NCBI RefSeq assembly: GCF_000271305.1
Contig: NZ_AKGD01000004.1
Coordinates: 678,633-742,632 of the forward strand
Source of the DNA: Hydrocarboniphaga effusa AP103
GTDB lineage: Bacteria > Pseudomonadota > Gammaproteobacteria > Nevskiales > Nevskiaceae
Reading direction: 5' to 3'
Length of the DNA: 64,000 nucleotides
The notes under the pieces are model-generated. The model was given only the letters and a program-made list of their open reading frames with translations, searched no databases and was not told where the DNA came from. This document shows, in pieces, positions 51,956 through 60,399 of this stretch. The translations under genes were made by a program, and so were the position numbers. How positions within the stretch are numbered: the stretch's first letter is position 1; every line of letters begins with the position of its first letter.

Positions 51956-51995
51956 GACACTTATCTTTAAAAACCAGTCAGATGCACGACATTTC

Positions 51996-52490
51996 TCAGG
52001 TGGAGTCTCGCTGAATCGAAACCGCCAGCGCCTTGGCCCATTTTTTTGCGTTGTCGGGCAGCTTGAGGAGCAGGCTGCGACCTTCGGCTTCGGCCATCAA
52101 ATGCAGCTCGAGATCGGCCGGCGGCAGTGCGCCGGCGACTTTCTCGGGCCATTCGACGAGCCAGAGCGTGCTGTCGGGAGGGTAGTCATCGAGCCCGAGC
52201 TGTTCGAGATCGGCCGCCTCGATGCGGTAGAAATCCATGTGCAGCAGCCGGCGACCGCCGACTTCGTAAGGCTCCATGAGCGTGTAGGTCGGGCTCTTGA
52301 TCGCGCCGGTGACGCCCAGATGGCGCAACAGCGCCCGCGCGATCGTGGTCTTGCCGGCACCGAGCGTGCCGGTCAGGTAGATCACGCCGCCGTACGCTTC
52401 GCGCAAAGCTTCCGCGAGCCGCTCTCCGAAGGCCTCGGAGGCCGCGGAATCAGTCAGGTGCAGTCGCAAATCCAGTCGAGGTCCGGCCAT
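51996..52490 (-). CDS. tsaE: tRNA threonylcarbamoyladenosine biosynthesis ATPase TsaE
   Basis: Small ATPase that works with TsaB and TsaD to make t6A37 of ANN-decoding tRNAs. The start MAGPRLDLRLHLTDSAASEA gives 164 residues. It shows Walker A GTLGAGKTTIARALL, SPTYTLMEPYEV, HMDFYRIE and WLVEWPEK. The ATG overlaps the nnrD stop by one base (TGATG). Confidence 0.94.
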   Translation of the reverse strand: MAGPRLDLRLHLTDSAASEAFGERLAEALREAYGGVIYLTGTLGAGKTTIARALLRHLGVTGAIKSPTYTLMEPYEVGGRRLLHMDFYRIEAADLEQLGLDDYPPDSTLWLVEWPEKVAGALPPADLELHLMAEAEGRSLLLKLPDNAKKWAKALAVSIQRDST

Positions 52491-53986
52491 CAGTTCGCTT
52501 CCGGTTTCGGATTGACGATCTGCCGCAGGCACTCGATCAGGTCGCTCGGCAGCAGGCCGCGCTCGCCCGCCTTGGCGGCGACGTCGCCCGCGAGCGCATG
52601 CACCATCACGCCGGTCTGCGCGGCGGGCTCGGGCGCCAGGCCCTGCGCGACGAAGGCCGCGATGATGCCGGTGAGCGCATCACCCATGCCCCCGACGGCC
52701 ATGCCCGGATTGCCATAGGGACATACGGCGAGCTGCTGCCCACAAACCAGCGTTCCGGCACCCTTGAGCACCACGGTGCCGCCGTAGCGATGCGCGACTT
52801 CGCGCACGGCGGCGACGCGATCGGCCTCGATTTCGGCGACCGTGCAGCCGAGCAGGCGCGCGGCTTCGCCCGGATGCGGCGTCAAAATCCATGGCGCGGC
52901 GCGGCGGTCACAGGATTGCGGATCGGCGGCGAGCAGGTTCAGCGCGTCGGCATCGACCACCAGCGGCTTGTCGCTGCGCAATGCGGCCCGCCAGAGCGCC
53001 CTGCCCCAATCGCCCTGGCCGAGGCCGGGACCGATCGCGACGACCTTGGTCTTGTCGATCCGGGCGACGAAGTCGTCGGCCGATTCGGTCGGACGGAACA
53101 TCGCTTCGGGTTGCGCGGCCGCGAGCACGGCCGCATGCGCGCCGCGACTGGCGACGGTCACCATGCCGGCCCCCGCGCGCAGCGCGGAACGCGTCGCCAT
53201 CAGGATCGCGCCGGTGTAGCCCTCGTCGCCGCCGGCCAGCGTCACGAACCCCGAACTGCCCTTGTGCGCCGTGCGCGCCCGCTTCGGCAGGCGGATCGCG
53301 AGCGAGGATTCGTCGAGCAGCGTGGCGGCCGGCTCGACGCCTTCGTCCTGCGGCACGCCGAGATCGCAGAACACCTTTTCGCCGCAAAGCTCCGGCCCGG
53401 CCCCGGTGTAGAGGCCAAGCTTGCGGCCGATGAAGCTCACGCTCAGATCGGCCTTGACGGCGGTCCCGAGCGGTTGCCCGGTGTCGGCCGACAGGCCGCT
53501 CGGAAGATCGATCGCAAGCACGAAGGCTTGGCCCGACAAAGCGCGAATTTCTTCGATGGCCTCGGCCGCGAGTCCGGATGGCGCGCGCGACAGACCGGTG
53601 CCGTAGATCGCATCGACGACGATGGTCGCCTCGCGCAGGCAGCCTCGCTCGTATACCTGCGTCGTGCCGACCGCGGACCAATCGCCGAGCGCCTGCGCGG
53701 CCTCGGTTCCGGCCTGCGGCTGGCCGAGCGACCAGACGCGCACCTCGACGCCATCGGCCTGCGCCAGGCGAGCGAGCACGTAACCGTCGCCGCCGTTGTT
53801 GCCTGGCCCGCAGACGACATCGATGCGCCGCGGATTGGGGCGCCGCCAGCGCAATTCGTCCCAGGCCGCGACCGCTGCACGGCACATGAGTGCATAGCCG
53901 GCGATCGGCAGCCCCTGGATCGCCCGGCGATCGAGCTCGCGCGTTTGCGCTGCCGAATACAATGGAAGATCGCGCACCAGCGTCAC
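52490..53986 (-). CDS. nnrD: Bifunctional NAD(P)HX epimerase / ADP-dependent NAD(P)HX dehydratase
   Basis: Repairs hydrated NADH and NADPH. The N-terminal YjeF_N epimerase domain has DVVCGPGNNGGDGYVLAR, DAIYGTGLSRAPSG and IDLPSGLSADTG. The C-terminal ribokinase-like dehydratase has GSSGFVTLAGG, GPGLGQGDWG, TPHPGEAARLLG and NPGMAVGGMGDALTG. I place the start at GTG 53986 (MTLVRDLPLYSAAQTREL, 498 residues), because that is where family similarity begins; an upstream GTG at 54022 would add 12 basic residues and nearly touch queG on the other strand. Confidence 0.93.
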   Translation of the reverse strand: MTLVRDLPLYSAAQTRELDRRAIQGLPIAGYALMCRAAVAAWDELRWRRPNPRRIDVVCGPGNNGGDGYVLARLAQADGVEVRVWSLGQPQAGTEAAQALGDWSAVGTTQVYERGCLREATIVVDAIYGTGLSRAPSGLAAEAIEEIRALSGQAFVLAIDLPSGLSADTGQPLGTAVKADLSVSFIGRKLGLYTGAGPELCGEKVFCDLGVPQDEGVEPAATLLDESSLAIRLPKRARTAHKGSSGFVTLAGGDEGYTGAILMATRSALRAGAGMVTVASRGAHAAVLAAAQPEAMFRPTESADDFVARIDKTKVVAIGPGLGQGDWGRALWRAALRSDKPLVVDADALNLLAADPQSCDRRAAPWILTPHPGEAARLLGCTVAEIEADRVAAVREVAHRYGGTVVLKGAGTLVCGQQLAVCPYGNPGMAVGGMGDALTGIIAAFVAQGLAPEPAAQTGVMVHALAGDVAAKAGERGLLPSDLIECLRQIVNPKPEAN

Positions 53987-54024
53987 CTTGCTTGAGCCTT
54001 TCGTTCGTCGCCTCGTCTTCACCC

Positions 54025-55101
54025 ATGATAGCCGCCGCCATTCCGACCGACTTCGTCGCCCGCATCCGGCAGTGGGCGCTCGAACTCGGCTTCGCCGATG
54101 CGGAGGTTGCGCATCTGCAACTCGACGAAGATCTGGCGCATCTGCAGCGCTGGGTCGCCGAGGGCCGCAACGGCGGCATGGCCTACATGGGTCGCGATCC
54201 GGAGCTGCGCGCCGATCCCTCGAAGCTGCGTCCCGGCACGCTCAGCGTGATCAGCCTGCGCATGGATTACAAACCGCCCGGCATCGATCCGCGCAGCGTG
54301 CTCGAAGACGGCGAGGCGGCGTACATCGCGCGCTATGCGCTGGGCCGCGACTATCACCGCACCCTGCGCGCGCGCCTGCTCAAGCTCGGACGCCGCATCG
54401 AAGCCGAAGTCGGACCGCACGGTTATCGCGTGTTGACCGACAGCGCGCCGGCCTTCGAGAAAGCGCTCGCGCGCAACGCGGGCCTCGGCTGGATCGGCAA
54501 GAACACCTTGGTGCTCAACGCCGAAGCCGGCTCGCTGTTTTTTCTCGGCGAGATCTATACCGATCTGCCGCTGCCGCTTTCCACGCGAGGCGATGCGGAA
54601 GACCGCTGCGGACGCTGCAGCGCCTGCCTCAAGATTTGCCCGACGCAGGCCTTCATCGGGCCTCGGCAACTCGATGCGCGCCGCTGCATTTCGTACCTGA
54701 CGATTGAGCACCACGGCAGCATTCCCGAAGAACTGCGACCACTGATGGGCAATCGCATCTTCGGCTGCGACGATTGCCAGCTCGTGTGCCCGTGGAATCG
54801 CTACGCTCGCATCAGCGAGGAGCCCGATTTCGCTGCGCGCAATGGACTCGACGCGCCCAAGCTCATCGAGCTGTTCGCCTGGAGCGAACACGAGTGGCTG
54901 CAGAAGACCGAAGGCATGGCCTTGCGGCGCGCGGGCTATTCGCGCTGGAAGCGCAATCTCGCGATCGCGCTCGGCAATGCGCCGCGCAGCGAAGCCGCCG
55001 TCACTTCATTGCGAGCGCGCATCGACGACGAAGACGAAACCGTGCGCGAGCATGTGCGCTGGGCACTTGATCGCCAGCTGCGCCATGCCGGGGCGAGCTA
55101 A
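54025..55101 (+). CDS. queG: Epoxyqueuosine reductase QueG
   Basis: Cobalamin and iron-sulfur enzyme reducing epoxyqueuosine to queuosine at tRNA position 34. The 358-residue protein shows DSAPAFEKALARNAGLGWIGKNT, the 8Fe ferredoxin-like clusters CGRCSACLKICPTQA and CDDCQLVCPWNRYA, and a C-terminal HEAT-like region (RREALRRAGYSRW-type, here MALRRAGYSRWKRNLAIA). The ATG lies between nnrD start candidates on the opposite strand, giving very tight divergence. Its TAA overlaps the convergent PA2778-like stop. Confidence 0.95.
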   Translation: MIAAAIPTDFVARIRQWALELGFADAEVAHLQLDEDLAHLQRWVAEGRNGGMAYMGRDPELRADPSKLRPGTLSVISLRMDYKPPGIDPRSVLEDGEAAYIARYALGRDYHRTLRARLLKLGRRIEAEVGPHGYRVLTDSAPAFEKALARNAGLGWIGKNTLVLNAEAGSLFFLGEIYTDLPLPLSTRGDAEDRCGRCSACLKICPTQAFIGPRQLDARRCISYLTIEHHGSIPEELRPLMGNRIFGCDDCQLVCPWNRYARISEEPDFAARNGLDAPKLIELFAWSEHEWLQKTEGMALRRAGYSRWKRNLAIALGNAPRSEAAVTSLRARIDDEDETVREHVRWALDRQLRHAGAS

Positions 55102-56114
55102 GGCGCAGCGCTGCAGTGGACCTTGCGATCCGCGCCGAGCTGGCGCGCCTGCGCGCGCGTATCGTCGATCGCGGATTGCAGCGCCGCCGGCACGGATTCG
55201 ATGCGATCGAGCGCCTCTAGCGCGGCGACTCCGCAACCACGTTCGAGCCGAACCTGTGCGAGATTGTTGAGCGCCGCCGCCTCGGGCTTGATCGCGATTG
55301 CCGCTTCAAGCGCCTGTTCGGCGCCTTCGAGATTCTTCTGCGCATAACGCACGTTCGCGAGGGCGGTCCAGGCCAGCGATTCCTGCGGCCAGCGCTGCGT
55401 TGCCGATGCGTAAGCCCGCTCGGCCTGCTCGATCTGCCCGGTCGATTCGAACGGCGCGGCCGCGGCGATCCAGTCCGCCGGCGTGACCGTCGCCGGTGGC
55501 GGCTGCGAGGGATCGGCGATCACCACGGCCCAGCGATCCGCGAGCTCCCAGGTTTGCAGAAAGCGCGCCGACGAAAGGCGCTGCCGCCGCTCTCGCCCCG
55601 ACCGCAGGATCAGCTCGTTCTTCGGACCGTTCCAGCCGATCAGCACCGCGTAATGCCAAGCGGGCCTCGACTTGAGCCCGAGGTTCTGCAGCATCAGCAC
55701 CGGCCGGCCCTCGGCAATGGTCTGCAGCAGCGTTTCAGTGGATGGCGCGAGCCGAACCGCCATGCGCGAGTTGCGCCGGCTCGCCGAAATCAACTCGGCC
55801 TGCAGGCTACCTTCTCGCCCCGGAATGTACACCTGATCGGCAAGTGATTCGGGCATGATCGAAACACCATCGGCGCCCAGTACGGTCGCAAGTGCTGCGG
55901 GACCGCACTGATGGATTTCCTGCGGAAAGAACGGCGTTTGCGTGAGCTCCATGACCGGCTGCGCAATCACCGGCTTGAGCTGCGCTTTTTGCAAGGATGG
56001 CAGTGCGCAAGCGTTCAGCGATGCGAACAGCAGCGCGCATGCCAATGAAAAGGCGGGCCGTAAGGCCCGCCGTCTTGCATTGCCGCTGATCAGTCCGAGA
56101 ATCAGCGAGGTCAC
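55098..56114 (-). CDS. PA2778-like C39-type cysteine peptidase lipoprotein with TPRs
   Basis: Up to 338 residues. The signal segment leads to lipobox SLNAC. The papain/C39-like core has the catalytic Cys in EIHQCGPAALATVLG and His in RPAWHYAVLIGWNG. TPR-like helices follow from about 225 (QIEQAERAYASATQRWPQ, LAWTALANVRYAQKNLEGAE). The longest start is GTG at 56114. A terminator-like hairpin falls inside the first 25 codons, so the in-frame TTG at 56045 (315 residues, starting just after the hairpin) may be real. It follows the PA2779-like gene as in Pseudomonas. Role unknown; bacteriocin-type peptidases share the fold. Confidence 0.8.
   Translation of the reverse strand: MTSLILGLISGNARRRALRPAFSLACALLFASLNACALPSLQKAQLKPVIAQPVMELTQTPFFPQEIHQCGPAALATVLGADGVSIMPESLADQVYIPGREGSLQAELISASRRNSRMAVRLAPSTETLLQTIAEGRPVLMLQNLGLKSRPAWHYAVLIGWNGPKNELILRSGRERRQRLSSARFLQTWELADRWAVVIADPSQPPPATVTPADWIAAAAPFESTGQIEQAERAYASATQRWPQESLAWTALANVRYAQKNLEGAEQALEAAIAIKPEAAALNNLAQVRLERGCGVAALEALDRIESVPAALQSAIDDTRAQARQLGADRKVHCSAAP
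56046..56072 (-). terminator. Terminator-like hairpin within the PA2778-like N-terminal codons
   Basis: 8-bp GC stem GGCGGGCC / GGCCCGCC (arms 56052-56059 and 56064-56071) with a 4-nt loop, followed on the minus strand by TTTTCATT. It lies 50-75 bases after the PA2779-like stop. It may end most transcripts of that gene, leaving the peptidase gene on readthrough. Confidence 0.65.
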
Positions 56115-56120
56115 CCGGCG

Positions 56121-56507
56121 TCAGAAGCGCGAGAACACGTGCGTCACGCCGAGCAGCTCGAGCACGATCAGCACCACGAAGATCACACCAAGCACAACGA
56201 TCACGTCGCCACCTGCTGGCTGTTCGCCGATCGTCTTTGACAGGTGCTGCAGTTCGGCGTCGCTAAGAGCCGCCACTCGCTGGTCGGCGAGATCGGAAGC
56301 CACGCCAAGCGCCTCGAGCTGCTGCTTGACGTCGGCACGAGCCAGAAAGCCCTGGACCTGCGCGACCTGTGCATCGCGCATCTGCTCGGACTGCACCGAC
56401 ACCATCTGCTCGGTCGTCACCATCGCTGCATGCGCCGGCATCCACGAGGTTACCGACAGCATGGCCGCTACCAGCAGGCCGCTCAGGAAAGTTTTCTGTT
56501 TACGCAT
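56121..56507 (-). CDS. PA2779-family small secreted/membrane protein
   Basis: A 128-residue protein. A signal peptide (KTFLSGLLVAAMLSVTSW to AHA, about 1-27) is followed by a helical, Gln-rich mature region (QMRDAQVAQVQGFLARADVKQQLEALG) and a C-terminal transmembrane helix (VIVVLGVIFVVLIVLELLGV) ending HVFSRF. This layout is that of the PA2779 family, regularly paired with PA2778-like peptidases. GGGAG Shine-Dalgarno. The protein may be a substrate of its peptidase partner, but that is a guess from pairing. Confidence 0.82.
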   Translation of the reverse strand: MRKQKTFLSGLLVAAMLSVTSWMPAHAAMVTTEQMVSVQSEQMRDAQVAQVQGFLARADVKQQLEALGVASDLADQRVAALSDAELQHLSKTIGEQPAGGDVIVVLGVIFVVLIVLELLGVTHVFSRF

Positions 56508-56588
56508 GGAGGCTCCCTTGGAAAATATAGATCAAGCCAGCACGATGCTACCGTCGGAACCTGAACGGATTCGGATCGACTTGGCCCT

Positions 56589-58211
56589 TCAGTACGTCGA
56601 AGCCTTCTTGAGCAGCTCGGCTGTGGACGGATCGAGCTCGACCGGCTTCCCGTCCATCGCCTTCATCACGGTTTGCGCAAGCTTCTTGCCGAGCTCCACG
56701 CCCCATTGATCGAAAGCGTTGATGTCCCACAGGATCGATAGCACGAAGGTGCGATGCTCGTAGAGCGCCATCAAAGCGCCGAGGTGATACGGATCGATCT
56801 GCGGCATCAGCAACGTGCTGCTCGGACGATTCCCGGGGAACACGCGGTGCGGAACGGCAGCTTCGAGCGCCTCGCCTTCGAACTGCCCCCGCAATTCCTG
56901 GCGCACCTCGTCGGCTGTCTTGCCGCGCATGAGCGCCGCGCTCTGCGCGAGGCAGTTCGCGACCAGCATGCGCTGCTGCTCGGGCCACGGATGAGTCCCC
57001 AGTACCGGCAGGATGAAATCGACCGGATGCACTTCGCTACCCTGATGCAGCATCTGAAAAAAAGCATGTTGGCCGTTGGTTCCGACATCGCCCCAGAGTG
57101 CGGGTGTGCTGTGCGCCTGCAACGCGCTGCCGTCGCGGTGAACACTCTTGCCGTTCGATTCCATCTCGAGCTGCTGCAGCCAAGCGACGAAGCGTTCGAG
57201 CTTCTGTGCATAGGCGGCAACGACTTGCGTCGCGGCACCGAGGAAGTTGCGATTCCACACTGCGAGCAAAGCCATCATCACCGGCAAGTTGGACCGCAGC
57301 GGAGTGGTGCGAAAGTGTCGGTCCATCGCGTTCGCACCGTTGAGCCAGGCGCGAAACCGCTCTGGTCCGAGCGCGATCATGAGAGCGAGGCCGACCGCGG
57401 ACCATACCGAGTAACGGCCGCCGACCCAATCCCAGAACTCGAAGGTGCAGTCGGCCGAAATGCCGAAGCGGCGTACCTCTTCCGCATGGGTGGAAACGGC
57501 GACGAAGTGATGCGCCACTGCGTTGTCACCGAGCGCCACCGTGAGCCAGCGCCTGGCCGCGTTCGCATTGGCCATCGTCTCGAGCGTCGTGAACGTTTTC
57601 GAGGTGACGATAAACAGGGTTTGCGCCGGCTCCAGCATCTTGAGCACCGCTTCGAGCTGGGCTCCGTCGACGTTGGCGACGTAATGGACATTGGGTCCGT
57701 CGGTGAAGTCGATCAGCGTCTCGTTGACCATGCGCGGCCCGAGATCGGAGCCGCCGATGCCGATATTGACGACGTCGGTGAAAGTTTCGCCGGTCGCACT
57801 GCGGTAGGTTCCCTGGCGTACCGACTCGGCGAAAGCCGCCATGCGATCGAGTACGCGGTGCACGTCGTCGGTCACGTTCTGCCCATCGACGACGAGGGCT
57901 TCCGAGCGTGGGGCACGCAGGGCCGTATGCAAAACCGCACGGTTCTCGGTGTGATTGATGTGTTCGCCGGCGAACATGCGCGCGATCCAGCCGGAGACGT
58001 CGCGCTCGTTCGCCAGAGCCAGCAGCGCATCGGCCACGGCCTGGTCGACCGGCTGCTTCGAGTAGTCGAAATACAGCCCGCAGGCTTCGATCACCAAGTC
58101 CTTCGCACGATTCGGGTCGGCTTCAAACAACGAAAGCAGCGAACGAGAACGGACGGCGTCGGCGATGAGAGCCAGCTGGGACCAAGCTGGACTGGAGCTG
58201 GGCGAGTTCAT
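56589..58211 (-). CDS. pgi: Glucose-6-phosphate isomerase
   Basis: Interconverts glucose 6-phosphate and fructose 6-phosphate in glycolysis and gluconeogenesis. The 540-residue protein has NIGIGGSDLGPRMV, the family signature DWVGGRYSVWSAVGL, the catalytic-Glu region GTNGQHAFFQMLHQG, and a C-terminal NAFDQWGVELGKKLA. Slightly shorter than E. coli Pgi (549). It lies downstream of the pan genes, an order I recall from xanthomonads; a 47-base gap separates it from the oxygenase gene. Confidence 0.97.
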   Translation of the reverse strand: MNSPSSSPAWSQLALIADAVRSRSLLSLFEADPNRAKDLVIEACGLYFDYSKQPVDQAVADALLALANERDVSGWIARMFAGEHINHTENRAVLHTALRAPRSEALVVDGQNVTDDVHRVLDRMAAFAESVRQGTYRSATGETFTDVVNIGIGGSDLGPRMVNETLIDFTDGPNVHYVANVDGAQLEAVLKMLEPAQTLFIVTSKTFTTLETMANANAARRWLTVALGDNAVAHHFVAVSTHAEEVRRFGISADCTFEFWDWVGGRYSVWSAVGLALMIALGPERFRAWLNGANAMDRHFRTTPLRSNLPVMMALLAVWNRNFLGAATQVVAAYAQKLERFVAWLQQLEMESNGKSVHRDGSALQAHSTPALWGDVGTNGQHAFFQMLHQGSEVHPVDFILPVLGTHPWPEQQRMLVANCLAQSAALMRGKTADEVRQELRGQFEGEALEAAVPHRVFPGNRPSSTLLMPQIDPYHLGALMALYEHRTFVLSILWDINAFDQWGVELGKKLAQTVMKAMDGKPVELDPSTAELLKKASTY

Positions 58212-58258
58212 GGCGGCTATGAGAGCGCTTGGAGATCGAACCCAAGCTTAGCCGCCAA

Positions 58259-58912
58259 TCAACCCCAGTGGTAATTGAAGCTGACGCTGATTCGCTCGGA
58301 AGCCGCGAGGTTCGCGGCCACTTCGTGACGCAGCCAGCTTTCGAACAGAATCAGCTGGCCGGCGGCCGCCGGATACTCGATATGGGAGCGATGCATGGGC
58401 TCGGCATCCGGCAAACGACCTGGCGCCGCCATCATGTGAGCGAGCCGCGGATCTTCGAACTTGAGCCCGGGCGCTCCTTTGGGAACCTTGAGGTAGTACG
58501 TTCCGCTGATGACCGACTGGGGATGCAGGTGAAACGAATGCGCCGTTCCGCGCGGCATCACGTTGAGCCAGCAATCGCTCATCGTCAGCGGGCTTCCGCG
58601 TAGGTCCCAGCGCAGCTCGCGCGCGTAGCGCTGCATGTGACGATCGATTCGCCGACGCAGGTCGTCGAAGGTCGACGAAAACTGATGCAGACGATCGAGC
58701 GAACCATAGCTCGTGTAGCCACCCGGATAATTCTTGAGCGACCACTTCCGCCCTGCCTGATCGAATTCACGTAGCTGTGAAACCTCGCGCAGCAGCTCGC
58801 GATTCAAGGCCGAAATCCCGCTGGCGGCGGCCAGCGGGGCGCTGTAGATCAGGGTGGGAAACCAGGGTTGCACGGCCCGAGACACTCTCGGGCCGGCGGA
58901 AGCTCGCTTCAA
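58259..58912 (-). CDS. TIGR02466-type putative 2OG-Fe(II) oxygenase
   Basis: Up to 217 residues. The core reads VQPWFPTLIYSAPLA at the N-terminus, then SDCWLNVMPRGTAHSFHLHPQS (candidate metal His), ISGTYYLKVPKGAPGLKFEDPR, and QLILFESWLRHEVAAN (second His) before a conserved-looking ERISVSFNYH. These are the double-stranded beta helix and H-x(n)-H spacing of the family; the substrate is unknown. The longest start is TTG, overlapping the panD stop (TTGA). GTG at 58885 or 58873 would begin nearer the conserved FPTLIY and are plausible. Confidence 0.8.
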   Translation of the reverse strand: MKRASAGPRVSRAVQPWFPTLIYSAPLAAASGISALNRELLREVSQLREFDQAGRKWSLKNYPGGYTSYGSLDRLHQFSSTFDDLRRRIDRHMQRYARELRWDLRGSPLTMSDCWLNVMPRGTAHSFHLHPQSVISGTYYLKVPKGAPGLKFEDPRLAHMMAAPGRLPDAEPMHRSHIEYPAAAGQLILFESWLRHEVAANLAASERISVSFNYHWG

Positions 58913-59289
58913 GCCGCCTGGACCGGAATGGTGTTGGCGGTGCGAACGACACGGTTGGTTTCGTCGCAGTAAACCAGGCGCGGCTTGAAGGCACGGGCGG
59001 CGCCTTCTTCCATTTCCGAGTAAGCACAGATGATCACACGATCGCCGACGCGCGCCTTGTGAGCTGCGGCGCCATTGACCGAGATGATGCCGGAGCCGGC
59101 TTCGGCGCGAATGGCGTAGGTGGTGAAACGCTCGCCATTGTTGATGTTGTAAATCTGGATTTGTTCGAACTCGAGGATGCCGGCGAGATCGAGAAGACGC
59201 GAGTCGATGGCGCAGGAACCGTCGTAATCAAGCTCGGCGTGCGTGACACGCGCACGGTGGAGCTTGCACTTGAGCATGGTCAGTTGCAT
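58909..59289 (-). CDS. panD: Aspartate 1-decarboxylase, pyruvoyl-dependent
   Basis: Makes beta-alanine for pantothenate. The 126-residue proenzyme starts MQLTMLKCKLHRARVTHAEL. The self-cleavage site is the Gly-Ser in YDGSCAID (about residue 24/25), which yields the pyruvoyl group. NNGERFTTYAI and SVNGAAAHKARVGDRVIICAY match the family. It is separated from panC by 258 bases, unlike the tight panB-panC pair. Confidence 0.97.
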   Translation of the reverse strand: MQLTMLKCKLHRARVTHAELDYDGSCAIDSRLLDLAGILEFEQIQIYNINNGERFTTYAIRAEAGSGIISVNGAAAHKARVGDRVIICAYSEMEEGAARAFKPRLVYCDETNRVVRTANTIPVQAA

Positions 59290-59318
59290 GGCTTGATCGT
59301 CCAACTGGCTAGCGATTC

Positions 59319-59403
59319 CGGGCGGCCCACCAAGACATGCACCCGGACATCAAGTTTTTGGCGAAGGCGGGCGGCCCAAAAAGACAGACACCCGTTCTGA
59401 CAT
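59319..59403. repeat. Pair of imperfect direct repeats in the panC-panD gap
   Basis: Two units, about 59319-59350 and 59368-59403, 49 bases apart. Each begins CGGGCGGCCCA, then AAGACA after a 2-base variable spot, then ACCCG and ACAT. The GGGCGGCCC core is nearly self-complementary. They may be remnants of a dispersed REP-like element, or regulatory repeats before panD. The rest of this 258-base gap (59290-59547) shows no gene. Confidence 0.5.
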
Positions 59404-59547
59404 TAACCGTGGGTTCCCTGTACCACCTCTTCTGTACGAGAAGGAACTCTAGCGTGTCGGATGCGCGCGAGTTTAACCATCGCGACCCCGATCGGCAACC
59501 ATTCGGTCATATCGACATGGCGGCAACGGAATGAAGCCAAAAACTGC

Positions 59548-60399
59548 TTAATCAGCAGGTATTTCCAAGTTATCGATGAGCCGGGTTCGGCCCAGGTGCG
59601 CGGCGACGAGCACCACCCAGCCGGTGCCATCCGGTTTGGCCGGGCCCAGGCTTTCGGGGTCGCGAACGACCAGATACTGCGTCCTGAAACCCTGGCGATC
59701 GAGCACCCCGCTGGCTTCACGCTCCAGCACCCCGAAATCGCGCTCGCCCGAGCGCAGACGCTGGGCAACCGCACTGAGCGCGCGATAAAGACCGGGCGCG
59801 AGCTTTCGCTCGTCGCTGCTCAAGTACTGGTTGCGCGAAGACATCGCCAAGCCATCAGGCTCGCGCTGCGTGGGATTGGCGAGCACGGTGATCGGCATGT
59901 GCAGCTCGGCCGCCATGCGCCGCACGACGAGATACTGCTGATAATCCTTGCGGCCGAACACCGCGACATCGGGCTGCACCTGGTGAAACAGAATGCTCAC
60001 GACGGTCGCGACGCCTTCGAAAAAGCCCGGCCGGAACTGCCCTTCCAGCACTTCGGAAATTCCCGGCACGCTGACTCGCGCGATGCCGCTGCGGCCGTGC
60101 GGATACATTTCGTCGACGCTCGGCGCGAACAGCAGATCGCAGCCGGCGGCTTCGAGCTTGATGCGATCGTCCGACAGCGTACGCGGATAGCGATCGAAAT
60201 CCTCGGTGGGTCCGAACTGCAGCGGATTCACGAACACGCTCGCCACGACGCGATCGGTTTCGCTGCGCGCACGCGCCACGAGTTCGAGGTGCCCCGCGTG
60301 CAGGTTGCCCATCGTCGGAACGAAACCCAGGCGTTCGCCGCTCTTGCGCCACTGCGCGATCTCGCGACGCAACTCGGCGACGGTGTGAACCGTCTTCAT
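59548..60399 (-). CDS. panC: Pantothenate synthetase
   Basis: ATP-dependent joining of pantoate and beta-alanine. The 283-residue protein has the nucleotidyl-transferase HxGH motif in VPTMGNLHAGHLELV, FVNPLQFGPTEDFDRYPRT, VFGRKDYQQYLVVRRM and the KMSKS-like AMSSRN. The ATG (MKTVHTVAELRRE) overlaps the panB stop (ATGA); a TTG three codons upstream is disfavoured. Confidence 0.97.
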   Translation of the reverse strand: MKTVHTVAELRREIAQWRKSGERLGFVPTMGNLHAGHLELVARARSETDRVVASVFVNPLQFGPTEDFDRYPRTLSDDRIKLEAAGCDLLFAPSVDEMYPHGRSGIARVSVPGISEVLEGQFRPGFFEGVATVVSILFHQVQPDVAVFGRKDYQQYLVVRRMAAELHMPITVLANPTQREPDGLAMSSRNQYLSSDERKLAPGLYRALSAVAQRLRSGERDFGVLEREASGVLDRQGFRTQYLVVRDPESLGPAKPDGTGWVVLVAAHLGRTRLIDNLEIPAD

